Shown piece by piece: positions 1-6,936 of a DNA stretch of 7,090 nt. The DNA is taken from NCBI GenBank assembly GCA_946886675.1, contig CAMPIZ010000082.1, positions 1-7,090 on the forward strand, written 5' to 3'. The stretch is from an uncultured Flavobacterium sp. GTDB taxonomy: Bacteria > Bacteroidota > Bacteroidia > Flavobacteriales > Flavobacteriaceae. Under the pieces are notes generated by a model that saw only the letters and a list, made by a program, of their open reading frames with translations, was not told the DNA's origin and searched no databases. Numbering within the stretch: position 1 is the first letter of the stretch; every line of letters begins with the position of its first letter. Position numbers and translations under genes: made by a program.

Positions 1-1
1 C

Positions 2-2380
2 ATGAATCTATCCAAAAAAAGAAGCCTCACCGCTTTCTTTCTACTGATTTTCAGTATTGTGTCGGCACAGGAAAAATTTACCCTTAGCGGTACTGTTACC
101 GACAGCAACAGCAATGAAACCCTTATAGGCGCCAGTGTTTTTATTAAAGAGGCACAGGCCTCCGTTTCCACTAATGAATACGGTTTCTTTTCCATATCAC
201 TGCCCGAAGGAACTTATACTGTGGAAATAAGCTATGTAAGTTTTGGCACAATTACCGAAACGGTTACACTTAACCAAAACATCAGAAAAACGTACGGATT
301 AAACAGTGCCACACAAGAGTTGGAAGAAGTTATTATAACAGACGACAAACCACGTATAAACATAAAAAAACCTGAAATGAGCGTTAATAAGCTTACCACT
401 CAGGAAATAAAGAAAATGCCAGTGGTTTTAGGCGAAGTAGATGTAATTAAATCTATTTTAACCCTGCCCGGTGTAACCAATGCCGGAGAAGGATCTTCGG
501 GCTTTAACGTACGCGGCGGGGCAGCAGATCAAAACCTGATACTGCTTGATGAAGCCACCATTTTTAACTCATCTCACCTTTTTGGTTTCTTTTCTGTATT
601 TAATGCAGACGCTATTAAAGACCTTAAACTTTATAAAGGTGGTATTCCTGCGCGTTATGGAGGCAGGGTATCGTCCGTACTTGACATTTACCAGAAAGAG
701 GGCAACAGCAACGAATTTCACATGACAGGCGGTATAGGAGCCATATCTAGCCGTTTGCTGGCTGAAGGCCCTATTGTAAAAGACAGGGGATCTTTTCTTA
801 TAGGAGGCCGTGCTTCCTATGCACATCTTTTCCTGAAACTTACAGATAACGAGAATTCCGCATATTTTTATGATCTTAATACTAAGCTAAGCTATAAACT
901 AAACGAAAACAATAGCCTCTACCTCTCGGGATACTTTGGGCGGGATTTATTTGATATTAACGACAGCTTTAATAACACTTATGGCAACGCAGTGGTTAAC
1001 CTGAGATGGAATCATCTTTTTACAGACAGGCTTTTCTCCAATATGTCGCTTATATACAGTGATTATTATTATGGACTAAAACTTGATTTTGTAGGGCTCG
1101 ACTGGGATTCAGGCATACAAAACTATAATTTTAAGTATGACCTTAAGCATTATATATCAGACAGGTTTAAGCTAAACTATGGGGCTAATGCCATTTATTA
1201 TGATTTTAATCCCGGCACGCTTAGGCCAAGTGATGAAACCTCTACTGTAAATCCTGACCAGCTTGATAAAAAGTATGCCTTCGAACCTTCACTTTATATT
1301 GATGCAGAACATGAGCTTACAGAAAATATTACCGTGAGCTATGGTGTTCGCTACAGTATGTTTTACCGACTTGGTGCACAGGATATAAATCTGTATGCTA
1401 ACGATCAGCCGGTAGTATTTAATGATGAACTGAAAATATATGAAAAAGCAGAACCTGTAGATACCAGGCATTATGGCAACGGAGAAACAATTGCCAGCTT
1501 TAATAATCTGGAGCCGCGTGTGGCTGTTGCCTATAAGCTGGATGATAACCAGTCTGTAAAGGCAAGCTACAACAGGATGGCACAATACCTGCACCTTATA
1601 TCCAACACTGCATCCCCTACTCCGCTCGATGTTTGGGCACCAAGTGATAACTACATACAGCCACAGATATTAGACCAGGTAGCTTTGGGTTATTTCAGGA
1701 ACTTTAAAGACAACGAGTATTCTTTTGAAACAGAAGTGTTCTATAAAAAAGTAAAGAACAGGATAGATTACATAGATGGTGCTGACCTGATAGCCAACAA
1801 TGCTATAGAGCAGGTACTCCTAAACGGCAGGGCAAGGTCATACGGGCTTGAGGTTCTGCTAAGGAAAAACACCGGAAAATTAACCGGTTGGATAGCTTAC
1901 ACCCTTTCCCGATCTGAACAGCAAACTCCCGGCAGGACACCAAACGAATCCGGAATTAATAATGGGCAGTGGTATCTGTCAGGTTATGATAAACTACACA
2001 ACCTTTCTGTAACAGGATCTTATGAATTGAGCCCTAAATGGTCTTTTGGAGCCATATTTGCATTGCAGTCGGGGCAGCCTGTTACCTATCCTAACGGACA
2101 GTACCGTTATGGTGATATTATAATACCAAGTTACGGATTAAGAAATGAGGACAGGGTTCCTGCTTACCATCACCTGGATGTTTCCGCTACATATACTCCA
2201 AAACCGGAAAAGAAAAAAGGCTGGCAGGGCGAATGGGTTTTCAGTATCTACAACCTTTATAACAGGATGAATGCCGCCTCTATTACTTTCAGGCAAAATG
2301 AAGATACAGGTTCAAATGAGGCTGTAAGGCTGTCTATTTTTGGTATTATACCAAGTGTTACTTACAATTTTAAATTTTAA
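2..2380 (+). CDS. TonB-dependent outer-membrane receptor with N-terminal carboxypeptidase-regulatory-like domain
   Basis: This 792-residue protein is an outer-membrane active transporter that would bind a ligand at the cell surface and import it using energy from TonB-ExbB-ExbD. Residues 1-23 form a signal peptide (basic MNLSKKR, hydrophobic core, likely cleavage after SAQ). Residues about 27-105 form a CarboxypepD_reg-like beta-sandwich (LSGTVTDSNSNETLIGASV, then YGFFSISLPEGTY). A TonB-box-like stretch, LEEVIITDD, lies near 107-115. The plug spans about 130-230, with FNVRGGAADQNLILLDEA at 168-185 and YKGGIPARYGGRVSSVLDI at 211-229. The rest is a beta-barrel rich in aromatic residues that ends in YNFKF, the expected terminal aromatic residue. 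The gene starts at the second base of the window, so its promoter is outside; the signal peptide supports this ATG. It is shorter than typical SusC proteins and is followed by DUF4249 genes instead of susD. The family assignment is firm; the substrate is unknown. Confidence 0.95.
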   Translation: MNLSKKRSLTAFFLLIFSIVSAQEKFTLSGTVTDSNSNETLIGASVFIKEAQASVSTNEYGFFSISLPEGTYTVEISYVSFGTITETVTLNQNIRKTYGLNSATQELEEVIITDDKPRINIKKPEMSVNKLTTQEIKKMPVVLGEVDVIKSILTLPGVTNAGEGSSGFNVRGGAADQNLILLDEATIFNSSHLFGFFSVFNADAIKDLKLYKGGIPARYGGRVSSVLDIYQKEGNSNEFHMTGGIGAISSRLLAEGPIVKDRGSFLIGGRASYAHLFLKLTDNENSAYFYDLNTKLSYKLNENNSLYLSGYFGRDLFDINDSFNNTYGNAVVNLRWNHLFTDRLFSNMSLIYSDYYYGLKLDFVGLDWDSGIQNYNFKYDLKHYISDRFKLNYGANAIYYDFNPGTLRPSDETSTVNPDQLDKKYAFEPSLYIDAEHELTENITVSYGVRYSMFYRLGAQDINLYANDQPVVFNDELKIYEKAEPVDTRHYGNGETIASFNNLEPRVAVAYKLDDNQSVKASYNRMAQYLHLISNTASPTPLDVWAPSDNYIQPQILDQVALGYFRNFKDNEYSFETEVFYKKVKNRIDYIDGADLIANNAIEQVLLNGRARSYGLEVLLRKNTGKLTGWIAYTLSRSEQQTPGRTPNESGINNGQWYLSGYDKLHNLSVTGSYELSPKWSFGAIFALQSGQPVTYPNGQYRYGDIIIPSYGLRNEDRVPAYHHLDVSATYTPKPEKKKGWQGEWVFSIYNLYNRMNAASITFRQNEDTGSNEAVRLSIFGIIPSVTYNFKF

Positions 2381-2387
2381 ACCGGCC

Positions 2388-3212
2388 ATGAAAAATATAA
2401 AATATCTTTTATTACTGATAACTGTTACTTTTTTTCCTTCTTGTGAGGAAGTTATTGAAGTTGACCTGGACACAGCTGCCCCTCGGCTTGTTGTTGATGC
2501 TTCTATAGACTGGGTAAGAGGTACTGACGGAAGTCAGCAAACCATAAAACTATCTGCAACAACGGGTTATTATGACACTGAAATTCCTCCTGTATCAGGG
2601 GCCACGGTATTTATTACCAATAGCAGCGGAACTACATTTGATTTTACAGAAACACCGGGCACCGGAGATTATGTATGCAATAATTTTGTACCCGTTATTA
2701 ATGAAACTTATACGCTTACTGTAATACATGATGGGTATACTTATACAGCTGTAGAAACACTGCGGTCAGTTCCTGAAATTACCAATATAATCCAGGATAA
2801 CGAGGGAGGCTTTCTTGGGGAAGATATAGAGGTCCGCTTCTTTTTTCAGGATAACGGTGCAGAAGACAACTGGTACCTTACCCGTTTTGATGTGCCTGTA
2901 CAGCCCTTTCCTGAATATGATGCAGAGGAAGACCGTTTTAATCAGGGTAATGAAATGTTTAACTTTTACAGTGACGAAGACCTTAAATCAGGTGATGTAA
3001 TAGGCATACGTTTCCATAGCATATCGCAGAGATATTATAATTACATGATACAGCTTAGCACGATTGCCGAAGGTGGCTCGGGTGGTGGTCCTTTCCAAAC
3101 CCCTCCTACTACTGTGCGGGGTAATCTTGTAAACCAGACCGATATAAACAATTTTGCTTTAGGGTATTTCAGGCTTTGCGAAGTTGAAGTATTGAATTAC
3201 ACAATTCAATAA
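2388..3212 (+). CDS. DUF4249 family lipoprotein (first of a tandem pair)
   Basis: This is a 274-residue predicted lipoprotein of the DUF4249 family, which has no established biochemical function. The chosen ATG lies 7 bases after the receptor stop and gives a lipoprotein signal: MKNIKYLLLLITVTFFPSC, with Cys19 as the lipidation site. An in-frame ATG at 2340 would instead add 16 residues overlapping the receptor gene and bury the signal. Acidic residues follow the cysteine (CEEVIEVDLD), which may favour export to the cell surface as in other Bacteroidota lipoproteins. Family-like stretches are APRLVVDASIDW (31-42), YVCNNF (95-100), ETYTLTVIH (106-114), the Gly-rich GGSGGG (229-234) and a C-terminal VRGNLVNQ...NNFALGYFRL block (243-263). 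The tight spacing to the receptor implies co-transcription and a shared job, probably as a surface partner of the receptor, by analogy with SusD-SusC. That role is inference. Confidence 0.88.
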   Translation: MKNIKYLLLLITVTFFPSCEEVIEVDLDTAAPRLVVDASIDWVRGTDGSQQTIKLSATTGYYDTEIPPVSGATVFITNSSGTTFDFTETPGTGDYVCNNFVPVINETYTLTVIHDGYTYTAVETLRSVPEITNIIQDNEGGFLGEDIEVRFFFQDNGAEDNWYLTRFDVPVQPFPEYDAEEDRFNQGNEMFNFYSDEDLKSGDVIGIRFHSISQRYYNYMIQLSTIAEGGSGGGPFQTPPTTVRGNLVNQTDINNFALGYFRLCEVEVLNYTIQ

Positions 3213-3260
3213 CAGCATGGTTTTTGTGTACTGTTGTAATGACCAGCTAACAGCCACAAA

Positions 3261-4070
3261 ATGAAAAAAATACATATACTTCTGCTCATCTTCACAGGTT
3301 TTATAATTAATTCTTGTGAAGATGTTGTAGAAACAAATCTCACTACAGCACCGCCCAGGCTTGTGATAGATGCTTCAATTAACTGGGAAAAAGGCACACT
3401 GGGAAACAACCAGTACATTCGCCTTAGCACTACAACCGGATTTTATGAAAACGAAATACCTGATGTAACCGGGGCTGTAGTTTTTGTGGAAAACAACAAT
3501 GGTGATATCTTCGAATTTAGGGAAGAAGCTGATGGCTTGTATGTATGTAACAACTTTGTATGTGAAATTGGAGAAACCTATACGTTAACTGTTATCCATA
3601 ACTCAGAAACCTATATTGCAGAAGAAACCCTTATTGCCGTACCCGAACTTGAAGAAGTGGTACAAAGCAATGAAGGTTTTACACCAAACGATATAACATT
3701 AAGGGCTTACTTTCAGGATCCGCCGGAAGATAACTTTTACATGCAGGAAATAGGCCGTGAGGGTTATCTTGGAGGAGGAGCTGTTTTTGATGACCGTTTT
3801 GTAAACGGAAATTATACTTATACGGTAAGGATTTTTGACGATCTCGTAACGGGAGAGGAAATTATTATTTATCTCTATGGCATCTCTTCCCGGTATTATG
3901 ATTATATGCTAAAACTGCTTAGTATAACCGGGGATGCAGAGGTAAACCCTTTCAGGCCGCCACCGGGAACGGTGAGGGGAAACATTATTAATAAAAACAA
4001 TCCCGACAATTATGCGCTAGGATACTTTCGCCTTAGCGAAGTTTCTTCTATAGAATATACTGCACAGTAA
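3261..4070 (+). CDS. DUF4249 family lipoprotein (second of a tandem pair)
   Basis: This 269-residue predicted lipoprotein is a paralogue of the gene just upstream. Its signal is MKKIHILLLIFTGFIINSC, with the lipidation cysteine again at residue 19 and acidic residues after it (CEDVVETNL). The two proteins align almost without gaps through the N-terminal half: PPRLVIDASINW (31-42), EIPDVTGAVVFV (65-76), YVCNNFV (94-100) and ETYTLTVIH (105-113) match blocks of the first copy. The C-terminal block VRGNIINKNNPDNYALGYFRL (238-258) is also shared. The stretch at about 155-200 differs most, so it is the likely place for a difference in ligand or partner. The ATG is 48 bases after the preceding stop, with no TANNTTTG element between, so read-through from the receptor promoter is likely. 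The substrate and exact role are unknown. Confidence 0.87.
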   Translation: MKKIHILLLIFTGFIINSCEDVVETNLTTAPPRLVIDASINWEKGTLGNNQYIRLSTTTGFYENEIPDVTGAVVFVENNNGDIFEFREEADGLYVCNNFVCEIGETYTLTVIHNSETYIAEETLIAVPELEEVVQSNEGFTPNDITLRAYFQDPPEDNFYMQEIGREGYLGGGAVFDDRFVNGNYTYTVRIFDDLVTGEEIIIYLYGISSRYYDYMLKLLSITGDAEVNPFRPPPGTVRGNIINKNNPDNYALGYFRLSEVSSIEYTAQ

Positions 4071-4106
4071 TTTGCAGCGATTAATACCTGTTGCATTTAA
4101 ACTTCT

Positions 4107-4114
4107 TATTTTTG
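4107..4114 (+). promoter_or_regulatory. Bacteroidota-type -7 promoter element before the thiamine pyrophosphokinase gene
   Basis: TATTTTTG matches the Bacteroidota -7 consensus TANNTTTG at every fixed position and ends 18 bases before the ATG at 4133. No good -33 TTTG lies at the usual distance of about 19 bases; the nearest TTG (4091-4093) is only 13 bases upstream. The element implies that this gene is transcribed separately from the upstream lipoprotein genes with a very short leader. It also argues against a TTG start at 4091, which would lie upstream of the transcript. Confidence 0.6.
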
Positions 4115-4132
4115 CAGCACAAATACAAAAGT

Positions 4133-4795
4133 ATGTCTTCACACCATATAGTACGCGACGATCAGGAACCTGCACTTATAATAGCAAACGGTGCAGCATG
4201 CAGTAAAGAACTTATGGGGCAGTTACTGGAATGGTCCCCACTGGTTATTGTGCTGGACAATGCTATAGATCGCGTTATAGAGCTGGGCATAAAGGTAGAT
4301 GTGCTGCTTGGTGACTTTGATGAAGGCTTTGATCCTGAAAAATATAGGGAAATGCAGTACCCGCTGGAAATTGTATATTCGCCCGATCAGGAAAAAACAG
4401 ACCTGGAAAAAGCGTTTGACTATCTTATAGAGCGAAAAATTCCTGCTGTAAATGTAATCTGGGCTACCGGTAAACGTACAGACCATACTATTACAAACAT
4501 AACCAATATAGTACGCTACCGCGATAAACTGAAGATTGTTATACTTGACGACCACAGTAACGTATACTTGCTTCCCAAAAAGTTTGAAAAGTGGTATCCT
4601 GCTGCCACTCCTGTTTCACTTATCCCTATAGGTAAAGTATCCGGCATTACAACAAAAAACCTTAAGTATCCGCTCAACAATGAAGAGCTTACCATAGGTT
4701 ACCGTACGGGAAGCAGTAATGCAACCCTTGCAGACGGCCTTGTACTCATAGAACACAGGGAAGGTGACCTCCTCATGATGGAATGCTTCGATTAG
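4133..4795 (+). CDS. Thiamine pyrophosphokinase (thiamine diphosphokinase)
   Basis: This 220-residue cytoplasmic enzyme would transfer pyrophosphate from ATP to thiamine, giving thiamine diphosphate (EC 2.7.6.2). It fits salvage of thiamine in one step. The N-terminal catalytic domain shows the acidic metal/ATP motif GDFDE (60-64), DQEKTDLEKA (85-94) and the signature GKRTDH (113-118). The smaller C-terminal thiamine-binding domain shows SGITTKNLKYPL (170-181) and the closing GSSN (193-196). The length fits the family. The ATG at 4133 is preferred because it follows a -7 promoter element by 18 bases; an in-frame TTG at 4091 would add 14 residues (MHLNFLFLQHKYKS) not needed for the fold. The gene is called thiN in some bacteria, but naming varies among lineages, so no symbol is given. 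No TPP riboswitch is possible in the short leader. Confidence 0.92.
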   Translation: MSSHHIVRDDQEPALIIANGAACSKELMGQLLEWSPLVIVLDNAIDRVIELGIKVDVLLGDFDEGFDPEKYREMQYPLEIVYSPDQEKTDLEKAFDYLIERKIPAVNVIWATGKRTDHTITNITNIVRYRDKLKIVILDDHSNVYLLPKKFEKWYPAATPVSLIPIGKVSGITTKNLKYPLNNEELTIGYRTGSSNATLADGLVLIEHREGDLLMMECFD

Positions 4796-4801
4796 TTTCA
4801 C

Positions 4802-4870
4802 GTTGATTTGATTATATGGTCAATTTGTTGATTTGATTACATCAATCGAATAACCACATTAACAAATAAC
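4802..4870. repeat. Intergenic direct and imperfect inverted repeat between the thiamine pyrophosphokinase gene and uvrB
   Basis: GTTGATTTGATTA occurs twice as a perfect 13-bp direct repeat, at 4802-4814 and 4827-4839, offset by 25 bases. In addition, 4802-4822 is complementary to 4851-4870: aligning the first arm with the reverse complement of the second gives 16 identities, 4 mismatches and one single-base gap. The two arms could fold into a hairpin with a loop of about 28 bases. There is no U-run after the second arm, so a classical intrinsic terminator is not indicated. The repeat ends 16 bases before the uvrB -7 element. It may be a dispersed intergenic repeat, an mRNA end structure or a protein-binding region; the sequence alone cannot tell. 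Confidence 0.6.
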
Positions 4871-4886
4871 CAAAAATCTATTTCAC

Positions 4887-4894
4887 TATCTTTG
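4887..4894 (+). promoter_or_regulatory. Bacteroidota-type -7 promoter element before uvrB
   Basis: TATCTTTG matches TANNTTTG at every fixed position and ends 21 bases before the uvrB ATG. No convincing -33 TTTG is found about 19 bases upstream. The leader just before the start is purine-rich (AAAGAGAG at 4907-4914 or so), which may aid ribosome loading but is not a clear Shine-Dalgarno sequence. No inverted operator that I could tie to an SOS-type repressor was seen. Confidence 0.55.
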
Positions 4895-4915
4895 TAAAAA
4901 AGCGAAAAAGAGAGT

Positions 4916-6904
4916 ATGAAATTTAAGGTAGTATCTGAGTATGAGCCTATGGGCGACCAGCCCGAAGCCATACGCCAGTTGAGTGAAGGCATTAAATCGG
5001 GCGAGCGTTTCCAGACACTTTTAGGGGTAACCGGATCCGGTAAAACCTTTACCATGGCAAACGTAGTCCAGGAAGTACAAAAACCCACACTGGTACTGGC
5101 ACACAACAAAACACTGGCGGCACAGCTTTACAGTGAGTTCAAGCAGTTTTTTCCAAACAATGCGGTTGAGTACTTTGTATCTTACTACGACTACTATCAG
5201 CCAGAGGCTTATATACCCGTAACAGGAACTTACATAGAAAAAGACCTTTCCATAAACGAGGAGCTGGAAAAAATGCGTCTTAGCACCACTTCTTCCCTGC
5301 TTTCGGGCAGGCGCGATGTGCTTGTGGTGGCTTCGGTTTCCTGCCTTTATGGTATTGGTAACCCTGTCGAATTTCAAAAGAACGTAATATCTATAGAGCG
5401 CGACCAGGTAATATCAAGAACAAAACTGCTTCACAGGCTGGTGCAAAGCCTTTATGCCCGTACCGAGGCCGACTTTACTCCCGGTACTTTCCGCATTAAA
5501 GGTGACACAGTAGAGATTTTTCCGAGCTATGCGGACGATCCTTTCCGTGTGCACTTCTTTGGTGATGAGATTGAAGAAATTGAAGCTTTTGATGCCAAAA
5601 CATCTTTGGTTATAGAAAAATATGACAGGCTGAATATCTATCCTGCCAACATGTTTGTAACCTCTCCCGATGTGCTTCAGGGTGCTATTTGGGAAATACA
5701 GCAGGATCTTGTAAAGCAGGTAGATTACTTTAAGGAAATAGGCAAACACCTCGAAGCCAAACGTCTTGAGGAACGTACCAACTTTGACCTCGAAATGATA
5801 CGCGAACTGGGCTACTGCTCCGGTATTGAAAACTATTCGCGTTACCTTGACCGCAGGTTACCCGGCACAAGGCCTTTCTGCCTTTTAGACTACTTTCCTA
5901 ACGATTTTCTTATGGTTATAGACGAGAGTCATGTAACGGTCTCTCAGGTGCATGCCATGTATGGTGGCGACCGTTCCCGTAAGGAGAACCTTGTGGAGTA
6001 TGGTTTCAGGCTTCCTGCCGCCATGGATAACCGTCCGCTTAAGTTTGAGGAGTTTGAAGCACTGCAAAATCAGGTAGTATATGTGAGCGCAACCCCTGCC
6101 GACTATGAGCTGCAAAAAAGCGGTGGTGTTTATGTGGAGCAGGTAATACGCCCAACTGGGCTACTTGATCCTGTAATTGAGATACGCCCCAGCCTTAACC
6201 AGATAGATGACCTTATTGAGGAAATACAACAGCGTGTAGAGGTTGATGAACGCGTACTGGTTACAACGCTTACCAAACGCATGGCCGAAGAACTTGCCAA
6301 ATACCTTACGAAGGTTTCCATACGCTGCCGATACATACACTCAGAAGTAGATACACTGGAACGGGTGAAGATTATGCAGGACTTGCGTAAAGGGCTGTTT
6401 GATGTACTTATTGGGGTTAACCTTTTAAGGGAAGGCCTGGACTTACCCGAAGTATCGCTTGTTGCTATACTGGATGCCGATAAAGAAGGCTTTTTGAGAA
6501 GTACACGTTCCCTGGTACAGACAGTAGGCCGTGCGGCACGTAACGTGAACGGTAAAGCTATAATGTATGCCGATAAAATTACCGATAGCATGCAGCGTAC
6601 CATAGACGAAACCAATTACCGCCGTGATAAGCAGGCAATATTTAACAAGGCTAACGGCATAGAACCTAAAGCGCTTAATAAGAAGATTGAGAAATCAGCG
6701 CTTGGTAAAAGTAATGCTACATACGCTTATGAGAGTTCGATTAAAGTAGCTGCCGAGCCGGACACTACCTATATGGCTAAAAGTGATATAGAGAAAATTA
6801 TTCGTGAAAAACGCAAAGCAATGGAGAAAGCCGCCAAAGAGCTTGACTTCCTACAGGCCGCCAAACTGAGGGATGATATTAAAGCATTGCAGGAGAAGAT
6901 ATAA
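4916..6904 (+). CDS. uvrB: UvrB, excinuclease ABC subunit B
   Basis: UvrB is the damage-verifying helicase-like subunit of nucleotide excision repair: it is loaded by UvrA, then recruits UvrC for the two incisions and is removed with the help of UvrD. The 662-residue protein is full length for the family. Visible features in order are the Walker A motif GVTGSGKT (37-44), the beta-hairpin YYDYYQPEAYIP (90-101) that is inserted between DNA strands, SVSCLYGIG (140-148), the Walker B/DEAD-like DESH (336-339), SATP (391-394), the helicase motif LLREGLDLPEVSLVAILDAD (503-522), motif VI QTVGRAARN (535-543) and the C-terminal UVR motif (about 625-661) that contacts UvrC. All catalytic motifs are intact. 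The ATG starts the typical F-x-x-x-S-x-Y/F-x-P-x-GDQP N-terminus. It is a housekeeping gene with its own likely promoter and no sign of damage at its 3' end, although foreign-looking DNA follows directly. Confidence 0.98.
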   Translation: MKFKVVSEYEPMGDQPEAIRQLSEGIKSGERFQTLLGVTGSGKTFTMANVVQEVQKPTLVLAHNKTLAAQLYSEFKQFFPNNAVEYFVSYYDYYQPEAYIPVTGTYIEKDLSINEELEKMRLSTTSSLLSGRRDVLVVASVSCLYGIGNPVEFQKNVISIERDQVISRTKLLHRLVQSLYARTEADFTPGTFRIKGDTVEIFPSYADDPFRVHFFGDEIEEIEAFDAKTSLVIEKYDRLNIYPANMFVTSPDVLQGAIWEIQQDLVKQVDYFKEIGKHLEAKRLEERTNFDLEMIRELGYCSGIENYSRYLDRRLPGTRPFCLLDYFPNDFLMVIDESHVTVSQVHAMYGGDRSRKENLVEYGFRLPAAMDNRPLKFEEFEALQNQVVYVSATPADYELQKSGGVYVEQVIRPTGLLDPVIEIRPSLNQIDDLIEEIQQRVEVDERVLVTTLTKRMAEELAKYLTKVSIRCRYIHSEVDTLERVKIMQDLRKGLFDVLIGVNLLREGLDLPEVSLVAILDADKEGFLRSTRSLVQTVGRAARNVNGKAIMYADKITDSMQRTIDETNYRRDKQAIFNKANGIEPKALNKKIEKSALGKSNATYAYESSIKVAAEPDTTYMAKSDIEKIIREKRKAMEKAAKELDFLQAAKLRDDIKALQEKI

Positions 6905-6908
6905 TTCA

Positions 6909-6916
6909 TATTTTTA
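6909..6916 (+). promoter_or_regulatory. Possible degenerate promoter of the last gene
   Basis: TATTTTTA differs from the -7 consensus TANNTTTG only at the last base. It lies 20 bases before the ATG at 6937, the same range as the elements of the two preceding genes (18 and 21 bases). A TTG at 6887-6889, inside the 3' end of uvrB, sits 19 bases upstream of it, the usual -33 distance. The region is so AT-rich that a chance match is quite possible, so this is tentative. Co-transcription with uvrB across the 32-base gap is the alternative. Confidence 0.3.
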
Positions 6917-6936
6917 TAATTCAAAAATCAGAAACA

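Noticed and set aside
2340..2387. Upstream in-frame ATG for the first DUF4249 protein
   Set aside because: It would overlap the receptor gene and place 16 residues ahead of a clear lipoprotein signal. The ATG at 2388 puts the lipidation cysteine at residue 19, as in the paralogue.
3211..3253. Alternative 5-bp stems AACAG/CTGTT/AACAG between the two DUF4249 genes, as a possible attenuator
   Set aside because: AACAG (3211-3215) and AACAG (3249-3253) could each pair with CTGTT (3231-3235), but stems of 5 bp with long loops and no U-run are too weak to support a switch.
2..4070. Reading the receptor and lipoproteins as a SusC/SusD glycan-uptake pair
   Set aside because: The receptor is shorter than usual SusC proteins, the lipoproteins belong to DUF4249 and not to the SusD family, and no glycoside hydrolase gene is present in the window.
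4091..4132. TTG start for thiamine pyrophosphokinase
   Set aside because: It lies upstream of the likely promoter element at 4107-4114 and adds an N-terminal tail not needed for the enzyme; the ATG at 4133 is a better start.
4796..4915. TPP riboswitch or CRISPR-like array in the gap before uvrB
   Set aside because: No thi-box-like conserved core was seen, and the repeat has only two direct copies with a spacer of 12 bases, which does not fit a CRISPR array.
4837..5109. Minus-strand open frame covering the uvrB promoter and 5' end
   Set aside because: It would read through the repeat and promoter region and the Walker A coding region of uvrB, has no family-like motif, and is best explained as chance.
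6130..6615. Long open frame of 161 codons on the minus strand
   Set aside because: It lies wholly inside uvrB, which has intact helicase motifs on the plus strand. The minus-strand product is Ser/Arg-rich with no recognisable domain, as expected for an antisense shadow.
6910..6928. The AT palindrome after uvrB as an intrinsic terminator
   Set aside because: The stem is made only of A-T pairs and is not followed by a U-run, so it would be a poor terminator.
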